Shown piece after piece: positions 42,434 to 50,926 of a stretch of 64,000 bases of DNA. Position numbers and translations under genes: made by a program. The DNA comes from Candidatus Latescibacterota bacterium (GTDB lineage Bacteria; Latescibacterota; UBA2968; UBA8231). A model generated the notes under the pieces. It made no database searches, was not told the origin of the DNA, and was given only the letters and a program-made list of their open reading frames with translations. The stretch is from positions 186,001-250,000 of the forward strand of contig JAJEGS010000021.1 of the NCBI GenBank assembly GCA_022819745.1. Direction: 5' to 3'. The stretch's first letter is position 1; each line of letters opens with the position of its first letter.

Positions 42434-43297
42434 ATGAAAGCGAGAACAACATCAATGTCCCAACAAGGCTCCAAAGAAAACTTCGACCAGCTCATCCGCG
42501 ACGGCTACTGCTTGGTAGAAGATGTCCTCGACGCCGACATCCTCCAGCGTCTGCGCCAAGTCACCGACCAACTCCTTGACGCTCAAAGCCAACAAATCCG
42601 CGCCCAACAACGCTCTACCGGCAGCATGATCGATGTGGGTGTCCATCCCATTTTTGCCGAACTCGTCGCCTACCCACCCGCCCGCGCCGCGCTCGAAACC
42701 TTGGGCTTTCTGCGCCCTCGGTGGATGTCTGGCTACGTCATTAGCAAGCCGCCCAACAGCCCGGCGCTGTTCTGGCATCAGGACTGGTGGGGCTGGGACG
42801 ATCCTTCGAGCTATACGCCCCTGCCCCAGCAGCTTTTTCTGATGTACTATCTCGTCAATACTACGCCCTATAACGGTTGCCTGCGCCTGTTGCGCGGCTC
42901 GCATCTGCAGCGCCACCGCATGCACGACGAGGTGCCCGATGCCCACACCGACGAACTCCGCCGCGTGGCCGATTCCGACCATCCGGCCTATCAGTCGATT
43001 CCCGAAGAGGTGGATGTACCCGTGACGGCGGGCGATGTGGTCATCGGCGACGCGCGGCTGCTACACTCGGCTCACGCCAACAAGTCGGCCCAGCGCCGCA
43101 CCGTCATTACCCTGTGGTATTTCCCGTACTTCGACCTGCTCTCCGACGGCCTCCGCGCTGCTATTGCCCGCCCCCGCGAATGGGTTGGCTGGGACGACGA
43201 AGATAGAGCACGGGTTGCCGACCTTCTGCCCACCTATGAGGGCACCGTCGAACCCGTGCCTTGGAACCGGATGCCGGGCGAGGCGCTCACGCACTAA
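42434..43297 (+). CDS. PhyH-family Fe(II)/2-oxoglutarate oxygenase 3
   Basis: 287 residues from the ATG at 42434 (AGGAG three bases upstream, rather close; an ATG at 42455 is the alternative). Iron ligands H115 and D117 in FWHQDWWGWDDPSSY; the distal His is in LLHSAHANKSAQRRTV with Arg residues beyond. The Trp-rich loop after the HxD motif is distinctive and usually lines the substrate pocket. Spacing to the previous gene is 21 bases. The substrate is unknown, but three different oxygenases in one operon suggest successive oxidation or related substrates. Confidence 0.88.
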   Translation: MKARTTSMSQQGSKENFDQLIRDGYCLVEDVLDADILQRLRQVTDQLLDAQSQQIRAQQRSTGSMIDVGVHPIFAELVAYPPARAALETLGFLRPRWMSGYVISKPPNSPALFWHQDWWGWDDPSSYTPLPQQLFLMYYLVNTTPYNGCLRLLRGSHLQRHRMHDEVPDAHTDELRRVADSDHPAYQSIPEEVDVPVTAGDVVIGDARLLHSAHANKSAQRRTVITLWYFPYFDLLSDGLRAAIARPREWVGWDDEDRARVADLLPTYEGTVEPVPWNRMPGEALTH

Positions 43298-43311
43298 ACG
43301 AGGAGCTTGCT

Positions 43312-44649
43312 ATGGACTCGATCTTGTTGGACGATAGCCGCATGCAGTCTTTCATCGCCGACGGTTATACAATGGTCAAAACGGATTTGCCCGCGGATTT
43401 TCACCGATCCGTTTATGGGCAGATAGAGGAGGTCTTGGCTGCCGAGGGCAATCCGGGCAACAACCTATTGCCCCGCATCCCCGACTTGCAGCAGGTGTTT
43501 GACCAGCCCGAGGTGGCGGGAGCCCTGACCAGTATTTTGGGGCCGGGGTATTATTTGCATCCGCACCGGTTCTGCCATTTCAACAAGCCGGGTTCGGAAG
43601 GGCAGCGGCTGCACAAGGATAGCTGGAGCCGGCGGCACCACCGGCTACGCTGGGCGATGGCCTTTTACTATCCGCAGGACACGCCAGTCGAGCGCGGCCC
43701 CACTGGTGTTGTCCCCGGCAGTCACTATCGCAATCACCTCGACCAAGAAGATGAGGAGCGACAAATCGCGCTCTCAGGGGAGGCTGGGACGGTCGGCATT
43801 GTCCACTACGACCTGTGGCACCGAGCCACGCCCAATAGCACCGAACAGGCTCGCTATATGGTGAAGTTTCTTTTCGTTCGTCTCGAAGAACCGGACGGGC
43901 CTAGTTGGGATGCGAGCGGGGAGCCTTGGAGCGGGAACGGTCATGCCGAGACACCCATGTGGCACAGTATGTGGGAATGGTACGGCGGCCAGTCTGAGGG
44001 CCTTGCTGGCGACGGTGATCTACAGACGCTGATGGGCGATTCCGAGGCGGCGAGTCAAGCGGCGGCCTATGCCCTCGGTCGCGCTGGGGAGCCAGCCGTG
44101 GGGCCGCTTATGGACTGTTTGCGCCAGGAGTCGGAACACGTGCGGCGCAACGCTGGCTACGGTTTGGCCGCAGCCGGTCCGGCTGCGGTCGAGGCGCTAG
44201 CGCAAGCCTGCGCGGACGACGATCCGGCTGTGCGGTTAGCCGCGGTCGATTGTTTGGGCGATATGGGTCGGGCGGGTGCCGCAGCGGTGCCTGCATTGCA
44301 GCGGGCGTTGGGCGATGCGTCGGACAAGGTGCGGGGCCACGCCGCCGAAGCCTTGGGTACTATGGAAACATTGCCCTCAGCGGTATTAGAGGAACTGGCC
44401 GGAGTTTTGGGCGACGACGACGAATGGGTGCGGCGTAATGCCGCCTTGGGCTTGGCGCGACTGGGCCCGGTCGCCGAGGCCGTGCAGCCGGCCGTGGTGG
44501 CAGCCCTAGACGATCCGAACCGCTACGTCAGCGCCAAGGCGGCCAAGACCTTGGAACGCATTGGCACACCGGAGGCGACGGAGATCTTGTTCGACTATTT
44601 GTTTGCCGCCCGTTGGTGCCCCATCACCACCAAGGATACGCCGTATTAA
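43312..44649 (+). CDS. PhyH-family oxygenase fused to HEAT repeats
   Basis: 445 residues; the ATG at 43312 has GAGGAG upstream. The N-terminal ~230 residues are a PhyH domain with H101 and D103 (RLHKDSWSRR), the GVVPGSHYRNH strand and a distal His in YDLWHRATPNSTEQAR. From ~240 to ~430 come about six HEAT/PBS-lyase-type repeats of ~31 residues (VRRNAGYGLAAAGPAAV, VRLAAVDCLGDMG, VRGHAAEALGTM, VRRNAALGLARLG). The protein ends WCPITTKDTPY. HEAT repeats generally bind proteins, so the oxygenase may act on, or be docked to, a protein partner. It is the last oxygenase before the oxidoreductase gene. Confidence 0.85.
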   Translation: MDSILLDDSRMQSFIADGYTMVKTDLPADFHRSVYGQIEEVLAAEGNPGNNLLPRIPDLQQVFDQPEVAGALTSILGPGYYLHPHRFCHFNKPGSEGQRLHKDSWSRRHHRLRWAMAFYYPQDTPVERGPTGVVPGSHYRNHLDQEDEERQIALSGEAGTVGIVHYDLWHRATPNSTEQARYMVKFLFVRLEEPDGPSWDASGEPWSGNGHAETPMWHSMWEWYGGQSEGLAGDGDLQTLMGDSEAASQAAAYALGRAGEPAVGPLMDCLRQESEHVRRNAGYGLAAAGPAAVEALAQACADDDPAVRLAAVDCLGDMGRAGAAAVPALQRALGDASDKVRGHAAEALGTMETLPSAVLEELAGVLGDDDEWVRRNAALGLARLGPVAEAVQPAVVAALDDPNRYVSAKAAKTLERIGTPEATEILFDYLFAARWCPITTKDTPY

Positions 44650-44684
44650 GAAGGGTGACCGGCCGGTCGCTCCTACCCGAGCCT

Positions 44685-45731
44685 ATGCAAACCCCTATTC
44701 GCCTCGGACTAATCGGCTGCGGCGGCATCGTCCAATTGCAGCACCTGCCGACGTTGTGTGAACTCGATACGGTACGCATTGTCGCGCTAGCTGATCCCGA
44801 CGACGACAATCTGGCTAAAGTCGGTGCGACGACCGGCGTCCCGCCCGCCCAGCGCTACGCCGACTACCGCGACATGCTGGCCCAAGCCGCTCTCGACGCC
44901 GTCCTCATCGCCACGCCACACCACCTACACGCCGAGCAAGTCATTGCCTCGGCTGAGGCTAACTGTACCGTCATCAGCGAAAAGCCGATGGCTACCTCGC
45001 TGGAGGAAGGCTCGGCCGTGCTAGACGCTGTTGCGCGCCACGACGTCGTTTATACAGTCGTCCACAACGCCGTCTTTACTCCCGGCACCTTGCACGCCAT
45101 CGCGCTCTTGCAAGGGGACGAGTTGCCCGAACCGCAAGTTGGCCGCGCCAAATCGCTCTTTCCCATGACCGAGGCTCATCACCGCGCCAACCCGGCTAGG
45201 ATCTGGCGAGCCTCTAAAGCAGCGGGCGGTGGCTGCATCGGCGATACGGGATACCACGAGATCTATTCGCTCGAAACCTTGATGCGCTCGCCGGTGCGTT
45301 ACGTCGAGGCGAGGGTACAGACGCGCTTTTTCGACATCGACGTCGATGATGTGGCGCTCTTGCTTCTCGAACACGAAAACGGAGCCATCTCCACGGTCTC
45401 GACCTCGTGGGGCATGGTCGGCGGGGGTGCCGGCGAGCTAGGCGGTCTCTGCGAAGTACACACGCGCGGCGACTGTCTGCGCGTCGTCGGTCGCGGCCGG
45501 GAGTTGTATCGCTTCTCGCGGGAGACGGGTGCTTGGTCCGAGATTCCGCTCGACGTCACAGAGCGCAACCGCACTGGTCACGCTGGCTATCTCACTGCCA
45601 CGTTTGCCGCCCTAGCGGCAGGGGATACGCCGCCGATCACCGGCGCGGGAGCCTATCACAACCTCAGCATCATTGAGGCGGCGCGCCGTGCCACTCAAGC
45701 GCGCCGCGCCATTGACCTAACGGAGCTTTGA
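44685..45731 (+). CDS. Gfo/Idh/MocA-family NAD(P)-dependent oxidoreductase
   Basis: 348 residues from the ATG at 44685. The N-terminal Rossmann fold has GLIGCGGIVQLQHLP, the ALADPD strand and the family EKP motif at E99-K100-P101 (VISEKPMATS), where Lys is catalytic. The C-terminal alpha/beta domain contains GGGCIGDTGYHEIYSLE, the usual Asp/His substrate-binding motif. Members oxidise sugars, inositols and related polyols. It lies 35 bases after the PhyH-HEAT gene and abuts the amidohydrolase, so it is part of the same catabolic unit. Confidence 0.9.
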   Translation: MQTPIRLGLIGCGGIVQLQHLPTLCELDTVRIVALADPDDDNLAKVGATTGVPPAQRYADYRDMLAQAALDAVLIATPHHLHAEQVIASAEANCTVISEKPMATSLEEGSAVLDAVARHDVVYTVVHNAVFTPGTLHAIALLQGDELPEPQVGRAKSLFPMTEAHHRANPARIWRASKAAGGGCIGDTGYHEIYSLETLMRSPVRYVEARVQTRFFDIDVDDVALLLLEHENGAISTVSTSWGMVGGGAGELGGLCEVHTRGDCLRVVGRGRELYRFSRETGAWSEIPLDVTERNRTGHAGYLTATFAALAAGDTPPITGAGAYHNLSIIEAARRATQARRAIDLTEL

Positions 45732-46571
45732 ATGCGTCCCTATATCGACTGCCACAACCACATTGGCCGCACCATCGACCGCGTGCCGCCGGTCGGCCAA
45801 AACACCGCTATGTGCCTCACGCGCTTTGCCGAGACTCACATCCACGCTGCGATCTCCATGCCCACTGCCGTCGGCAGCCCGATTGCCCGCGGCATCGTGG
45901 ATATTCGCCATCAAAACGAGGTCATCGCCCGCGCCTGCCGCGATTTTCCCGGCGTCTTTCCCATTGGCTTGGCCTTGATTGAGGAGCGCTTTGGCAAGTT
46001 GGGCATTGAAGAGGCCGAAAAGGCCATGAGCGAGTTGGGTTTGGTCGGCATCGTCGGCCATCCGCCCATCGCCGAGTGGTGCATTCCCTTCGTCGAGGCT
46101 GCGGCCGCTCGCGAGGGTTTGGTCAACCTGCATATGCACAACCCGCTCATGGACCGCATCGCCGCGATGTTCCCGCACTGCACGTTCATCGCCCACGCCA
46201 GCACTTGGGCCGCCGAGAATCTGGCCAAGTACGACAATGTGTTTTTCGAGGTCGTCCAGTACCCGGACGGGCCAGGCTCTGAGTGGGATTTCGCGTGGTT
46301 GGCCGACAAGGTGGGCCGCGAGCGGCTGATTTTTGGTGCCGACTTGCCCTATTACGACTATAGGATATTGCAGAAGGTCATTGAGGAAGCCCCGGTTGAC
46401 GACGACCTCAAGGACCGCATCGCCTATAAAAATCTCGCCGAGCTAATCGCGCGCTTCAATCCAGAGTGGACACTACCGGCGCACCCTCCGAAGGTAGTGC
46501 GCGTTTACGATCCAGCGGAACTGTGGGCCGTCAATCCCGCCAATCCCGCCCGTCTGACGGTTTTTGCCTGA
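45732..46571 (+). CDS. Amidohydrolase-family (amidohydrolase_2-type) TIM-barrel metal enzyme
   Basis: 279 residues; the ATG directly follows the TGA of the previous gene. Metal motifs: DCHNHIG near the start (HxH), HMHNP around 136, CTFIAHAS (third His) and FGADLPYYD with the catalytic Asp. This set fits the PF04909 group, which includes decarboxylases, lactonases and hydrolases of small carboxylated compounds. The chemistry cannot be fixed. It is the last gene before the TcmP/DUF5131 insert, and the catabolic genes resume at 47853. Confidence 0.85.
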   Translation: MRPYIDCHNHIGRTIDRVPPVGQNTAMCLTRFAETHIHAAISMPTAVGSPIARGIVDIRHQNEVIARACRDFPGVFPIGLALIEERFGKLGIEEAEKAMSELGLVGIVGHPPIAEWCIPFVEAAAAREGLVNLHMHNPLMDRIAAMFPHCTFIAHASTWAAENLAKYDNVFFEVVQYPDGPGSEWDFAWLADKVGRERLIFGADLPYYDYRILQKVIEEAPVDDDLKDRIAYKNLAELIARFNPEWTLPAHPPKVVRVYDPAELWAVNPANPARLTVFA

Positions 46572-46726
46572 GAGGAGACGGTAGGGAACCGAAAACCGCC
46601 GCGCCGCCTGAACCCACCTCTATAAATTGAAGAGTCTGTAAGGACATGTACGCTGTACGGCATTTACTGTTTGGACGAATTTTTTAGAAGATAGTGGGAG
46701 CGAAAATAGCGATGTCCTAGCCGGAA
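46572..46726. other. Gap without a gene, probable left junction of an insert
   Basis: 155 bases between the amidohydrolase and the tcmP remnant. Composition turns visibly richer in A/T in its second half. No promoter pair, repeat or RNA was recognised. In-frame stop codons directly before 46727 show that the missing 5' part of tcmP is not present here. Confidence 0.4.
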
Positions 46727-47104
46727 ATGAGGTTGACTCGGTTCGAATCGGCAATCGCACGGATGTTGCCGAAGAAACGCGAGCCGGATAATATCTCTCA
46801 AAAGTGGGTCAACCGTTTGAATCGCATATATGGCGATGAAAGTTGGAGAGAGCTGTACAGCATTAACCCTCAAATCAGCTTATTTGGAGATGAAGAACAG
46901 CAGCGCCAAGAAGGAATCGATGGACTTATTAGAATATACAAGAACAAACTGATCCAATTGTTCGGGGACAGATTTCTTGAGGAATCCCGAGCGCTAAAGA
47001 ATTCAAAGAATTCAGCGTTGTTTGAGTTTCTGTTCTGCGTTGGGAACCCGAAGGGAATCGGCCCTGCAAGACGTATAGCGGAGCATATTCTGAAGGACTT
47101 GTAA
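46727..47104 (+). pseudogene. tcmP: Truncated three-Cys-motif partner protein (TcmP), C-terminal part only
   Basis: The 125-residue frame matches, from memory of the family, only the C-terminal half of TcmP: the AVNRML-type helix (ESAIARMLPKK), WVNRLNRIYGDESW, and the closing [19 protein letters not shown]... AEHILKDL. Full-length family members are about twice as long, and the catalytic-looking N-terminal half is absent. A TAG lies in frame ten codons or less upstream, and the upstream 155 bases hold no recognisable remainder. The intact partner gene begins two bases after its stop. It is probably a decayed remnant, though a short functional product cannot be excluded. More A/T-rich than the genes around it. 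Confidence 0.65.
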
Positions 47105-47106
47105 AT

Positions 47107-47823
47107 ATGTCCACGCGTTCCAAAATCGAATGGACCGAGACTACGTGGAATCCGGTGACCGGTTGCACGAAGATCAGCCATGGCTGCAAGCATTGCTATG
47201 CCGAAAGGATGTCGCAAAGGCTGCAAGCGATGGGAGCGAAAAAATATAAACACGGGTTTGCGGTTACGGTCCACCCAGGAGCCTTGCGCGAGCCGATTAG
47301 CTGGAAGAAGCCTAGTCTAGTATTCGTTAATTCCATGTCCGATCTGTTCCATAAGTCCGTTCCCTCGGCTTTCATAGAGTCGGTATTTGCAACCATGAAC
47401 GAGGCGTCTCAGCATACGTTCCAAGTGCTTACCAAGCGTCCGGATCGCGTTGCACAGCTCGATGGAAGGCTGAATTGGACGCCGAACATCTGGCTTGGCA
47501 CAAGCATTGAATCTTCAAGATGGTTGGGGCGGATGACACGGCTCAAGAAGACTGGAGCAAAGACGAAGTTTCTGTCTCTCGAACCGTTGCTCGGTCCTTT
47601 GTATGATATGGACTTGACGGATATTGACTGGGTCATCGTCGGCGGTGAATCTGGGCCGGGTGCCCGGCCGATGGAAGCCGACTGGGTGCGATCCGTCCGG
47701 GACCTCTGTCTGCGGAGTGATGTGCCGTTCTTTTTTAAACAATGGGGCGGCGTATTCAAGAAAAAGACGGGCCGGACGCTGGACAACAAAACGTGGGATC
47801 AAATGCCTAAATCCTTTTGCTGA
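47107..47823 (+). CDS. DUF5131 (phage Gp37/Gp68-type, three-Cys motif) protein
   Basis: 238 residues, full length for the family. The N-terminus has [15 protein letters not shown] and the Cys triad C20-x6-C27-x2-C30 ([12 protein letters not shown]), a wider spacing than the CxxxCxxC of standard radical-SAM enzymes. Further family landmarks are [44 protein letters not shown] and PFFFKQWGG. Found on phages, plasmids and genomic islands, normally beside TcmP; the biochemical function is not settled. Here the partner is truncated. The last codons overlap the region leading to the enolase-superfamily gene. Confidence 0.9.
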   Translation: MSTRSKIEWTETTWNPVTGCTKISHGCKHCYAERMSQRLQAMGAKKYKHGFAVTVHPGALREPISWKKPSLVFVNSMSDLFHKSVPSAFIESVFATMNEASQHTFQVLTKRPDRVAQLDGRLNWTPNIWLGTSIESSRWLGRMTRLKKTGAKTKFLSLEPLLGPLYDMDLTDIDWVIVGGESGPGARPMEADWVRSVRDLCLRSDVPFFFKQWGGVFKKKTGRTLDNKTWDQMPKSFC

Positions 47824-47852
47824 TTCCCTTTTTCCGAAAGGAACGAAACCCC

Positions 47853-49001
47853 ATGCCCGACCCCAAAATCACCAAGATCGAAAACATTTACTTCGCCCAT
47901 CAGATTGAAAACATGGGCACGGACTACAACGGTTTTAACCAGGTTTACCTGCAGGGCGCGACGCTGTCACTGACGCCCTGCGTGGTGCGCATCCATACCA
48001 GCATTGGTGTCACTGGCGAATGCCTCGGCCCTCCAGTGCCCGAAAATGTCGCCCGCTACCTGCTCGGTCGGAATCCGTTTGCCCGCGAGCGGATTTACAA
48101 CGATCTCAAGCGTGGTCTGCGCCACTCTGCCCGCACTGACATCTGCGCCGTTGACGTGGCGCTGTGGGATTTCGCTGGCAAGGTGTACGACGCGCCTATC
48201 TGGCAGCTTTTGGGCGGCTGGAGAAAGACCATCCCCGCCTATGCTTCGACCTACCACGGCGATGAGAATGGCGGCTTGAGCACGCCGGAAGCCTTTGCCG
48301 ACTTTGCCGAGCAGTGCGCGGAGATCGGCTATCCTGCATTTAAGATTCACGGCTGGGGCAATGCTCCCATCGCCCGCGAGGTGGCCAATGTGCTCGCAGT
48401 GGGCGAGCGCGTGGGCGACCGGATGGATCTGATGATCGATCCGGCCTGCGAATACGAGACGTGGGCGGATGCCCTGCGCGTGGGTCGCGCTTGCGACGAG
48501 GCCGGTTACTTCTGGCTGGAGGATCCCTATCAGGACGGCGGCGTGTCGATTTTTGCCCACAAGAAGTTGCGAGAATTGCTCAAGACGCCGCTTTTGCAGA
48601 CCGAGCACATCTTTGGTCTTGAACAGCACGTGGACTTTATCGCTCACGGCGGCACGGACTTTGTCCGCGTCGGCACGTTTGAGGACGGCGGCATCACGGG
48701 CGCGATGAAGGTCGCTCACGCGGCCGAGGGCTTTGGTCTCGACTGCGAGTTCCACGGCGGTGGCTTGGCGCACCGCCACTGCATTGCCGCCATCCGCAAC
48801 ACCAATTACTACGAACTGGGCCTGCTTCATCCGCTAGTGAAGAACACCAAGCCGCCCGTCTATCCCCCCGAATTCACCGATGAGTTGGAAAACGTCGATG
48901 CCCAAGGCCACGTGCCCGTGCCGCAGGGGCCGGGTTTGGGCGTGGAGATGGATTGGGATTACATTGAAGGGCACAAGCGCGGCGAGACGGTGTTTGAGTA
49001 G
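47853..49001 (+). CDS. Mandelate racemase/muconate-lactonizing (enolase superfamily) enzyme
   Basis: 382 residues; the ATG at 47853 has AAAGGAA upstream. The N-terminal capping domain is followed by a TIM barrel with K164-x-H166 (AFKIHGW), metal ligand D196 (MIDPACE), E223 (WLEDPYQ) and E251 (TEHIFG), and a late EFHGGGLAHRH with a possible acid/base His. Having His in the second-strand KxH pair points to acid-sugar dehydratases rather than racemases, though this is not proof. It belongs with the Gfo/Idh and aldo/keto reductase genes as a sugar-acid type pathway. Confidence 0.88.
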   Translation: MPDPKITKIENIYFAHQIENMGTDYNGFNQVYLQGATLSLTPCVVRIHTSIGVTGECLGPPVPENVARYLLGRNPFARERIYNDLKRGLRHSARTDICAVDVALWDFAGKVYDAPIWQLLGGWRKTIPAYASTYHGDENGGLSTPEAFADFAEQCAEIGYPAFKIHGWGNAPIAREVANVLAVGERVGDRMDLMIDPACEYETWADALRVGRACDEAGYFWLEDPYQDGGVSIFAHKKLRELLKTPLLQTEHIFGLEQHVDFIAHGGTDFVRVGTFEDGGITGAMKVAHAAEGFGLDCEFHGGGLAHRHCIAAIRNTNYYELGLLHPLVKNTKPPVYPPEFTDELENVDAQGHVPVPQGPGLGVEMDWDYIEGHKRGETVFE

Positions 49002-49036
49002 GTTGCTGACAATAACCCATCACTTCCAAGATAATC

Positions 49037-49062
49037 CGCAGATGGACGCAGATAGACGCAGA
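49037..49062. repeat. Short 10-base tandem repeat (CGCAGATrGA)
   Basis: 2.6 units: CGCAGATGGA, CGCAGATAGA, CGCAGA, in the 134-base gap 49002-49135. Similar CGCAGATGGACGCAG-type spacers are seen in other genomes. No function is evident. Confidence 0.6.
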
Positions 49063-49135
49063 ATAGGATGCACAGGACGATCCACATCTAGAGGATCGTT
49101 ATTGCTATATTCCACCGAAAAATAGGAGAATATCC

Positions 49136-49990
49136 ATGCAGCGACGTCCCTACGGCACCACGGGTGAACATCTCTCTGTAATCGGCTTTGGCGGCATTGT
49201 CGTCAGCCAAGTGGAAGCGGCTGAGGCCGCCCGCTTGGTGGGGCGGGCCGTTGAGCGCGGCGTCAATTACTTTGACGTGGCTCCGTCCTATGGCAACGCA
49301 GAGGAGCGTCTGGGACCGGCCTTGGAACCGTATCGCAGCGATGTATTCTTGGCCTGCAAGACGACCCAGCGCACGCGGGACGGTGCCGCGGCTGAGTTGC
49401 GCCAATCGCTCAAGACCATGCGCACTGATCACTTTGACCTGTACCAATTGCACGCCATGACCACGGATGAGGATTTTGCTGCGGCTACTGCCCCTGACGG
49501 AGCCTTGGCAGCGTTCGTGGAAGCCCGCGATCAAGGCTTGGTGCGCTATATAGGTTTTTCGGCCCACTCGGCTGAAATTGCCTTGCAACTGCTGGACTAT
49601 TTCCCCTTTGACTCGGTGCTCTTTCCCGTCAATTGGGTCAATTACTTCCGAGCCGACTTCGGCCCCCAAGTCGTGGCCAAGGCGCAAGAGCGCGGCACCG
49701 CCTGCCTTGCCCTCAAAGCCATGGCTCATTCGCGCCTGCCCCAAGGGGCACCCAAACGCTACGCCAAATGTTGGTACGATCCCATTGACGAGCCGGAACT
49801 AGCCGAGCTAGCCCTGCGCTTTGCCCTATCGCAGCCCATCACTGCCGCCCTGCCGCCCGGTGAGGCATCCCTCTTTGAAATGGCCCTAGCCATGGCCGAC
49901 CGCCTCGCGCCGCTCACGGATGCCGAAGTGGAGGACTTGCGGGTCCGCGCCGAGGAGAATACACCGCTGTTCGAGTTGGCAGCTACCTGA
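49136..49990 (+). CDS. Aldo/keto reductase
   Basis: 284 residues; AGGAG upstream of the ATG. The catalytic tetrad is in place: D47 (YFDVAP), Y52 (SYGNAEERLG), K75 (ACKTT) and H106 (YQLHAM). The rest of the (beta/alpha)8 barrel is recognisable to ~240 (YIGFSAHS, FPVNWVNY, ALKAMAHSRLP), after which a short helical tail replaces the usual cofactor-binding loop. It reduces carbonyl groups with NAD(P)H; the substrate is unknown. It is followed 12 bases later by the DUF5069-like gene. Confidence 0.88.
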   Translation: MQRRPYGTTGEHLSVIGFGGIVVSQVEAAEAARLVGRAVERGVNYFDVAPSYGNAEERLGPALEPYRSDVFLACKTTQRTRDGAAAELRQSLKTMRTDHFDLYQLHAMTTDEDFAAATAPDGALAAFVEARDQGLVRYIGFSAHSAEIALQLLDYFPFDSVLFPVNWVNYFRADFGPQVVAKAQERGTACLALKAMAHSRLPQGAPKRYAKCWYDPIDEPELAELALRFALSQPITAALPPGEASLFEMALAMADRLAPLTDAEVEDLRVRAEENTPLFELAAT

Positions 49991-50002
49991 AAGGAGCAGA
50001 TT

Positions 50003-50896
50003 GTGATTCCATTGGTCAGCACTCTCTGTCAAGGGCCGCTAGGCGTGGCCCAGCTACCGCGTCTGTGGTGGAAAAACCTTCTGCACCAAGCCGGACAGCT
50101 CGACGAGGACTATCCCTTTTGCAGTGGCGGTCTCGACAAATACGTGCTGGAGGTGCTGCGCATCGACCAAGACAGTGCCTTGCGTTTTTTGTGGGATCAG
50201 CGGCCTAACTACCTACAGTTCGAGGAGTGGGTGACCGCCGAAGGTACCCACGAGGATGCCCGCATTGCGCGCTGGAACGAGTCGCTGGTGCCGCGCACCC
50301 ACTATAGGCCGGACAAAATCGACGAGACCTATGGGGATATAGGCTGGTCGCCGGAGGAGACGACCGAGGTGTCGGCCGTGCTGCTCAACTGCCTACAGGA
50401 CTGGCATCTTTTCCATCGCCGCGTCTTTGCTCGCGTCCTCACCCCCGATGCCCCGGGCCTGTCTGGGCCTGTGGCTCCTACCCTCAGCAGCATTGACCGA
50501 GGCCCGTTGGGCATCTGCCAGCTACCGCGCACTTGGCTCAAGACCTGTCTGCGCGCCAGAGGCTGGCTGCATCTCGACTACCCCGATTGCGCCGAGGGCA
50601 GCCTCGACCAGCGCTGTTTGCAGACCCTGCAGGTGGATCAGGACGCAGCTCTGGCGTTTCTCCGCGAGGAGATGCCGACGTATCTCGCATTCGAGGACTG
50701 GGTGCGGCAGGAAGGTACTATTGAGGAAGAGGCGGTGGCGGCCTTTAACCAGCGCCTGCTCGAACGCGAGCACAACGCCGCCAAACAGGCCGAAATCCAC
50801 GCTACCTTGCAGCGTCCCCCGACGTGGACGTCAGGGGTACTGCTCAATCACTTGGAGGACTGGCACTACGCTTACGAGGGGTTGGTCGGAGGGTGA
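50003..50896 (+). CDS. Internally duplicated DUF5069-like protein
   Basis: 297 residues from a GTG start fixed by AAGGAG at 49991-49996 with a 6-base gap. The protein is two copies of one ~145-residue module. Copy 1 (about 10-140) has GPLGVAQLPRLWWKN, DEDYPFCSGGLDKYVLEVL, and YLQFEEWVTAEG. Copy 2 (about 165-297) has GPLGICQLPRTWLKT, HLDYPDCAEGSLDQRCLQTL, and YLAFEDWVRQEG. Each copy ends in a DWH motif (NCLQDWHLFH, NHLEDWHYAY). The LPRxWxK start is like DUF5069; function is unknown. It is probably the last gene of the catabolic operon. Confidence 0.7.
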   Translation: MIPLVSTLCQGPLGVAQLPRLWWKNLLHQAGQLDEDYPFCSGGLDKYVLEVLRIDQDSALRFLWDQRPNYLQFEEWVTAEGTHEDARIARWNESLVPRTHYRPDKIDETYGDIGWSPEETTEVSAVLLNCLQDWHLFHRRVFARVLTPDAPGLSGPVAPTLSSIDRGPLGICQLPRTWLKTCLRARGWLHLDYPDCAEGSLDQRCLQTLQVDQDAALAFLREEMPTYLAFEDWVRQEGTIEEEAVAAFNQRLLEREHNAAKQAEIHATLQRPPTWTSGVLLNHLEDWHYAYEGLVGG

Positions 50897-50926
50897 GCTT
50901 CTGCAAGATGCTGACCCCGTAGAGGA

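Noticed and set aside
47967..48830. A ~287-residue frame on - opposite the enolase-superfamily gene
   Set aside because: Shadow of a gene whose catalytic residues are all in place.
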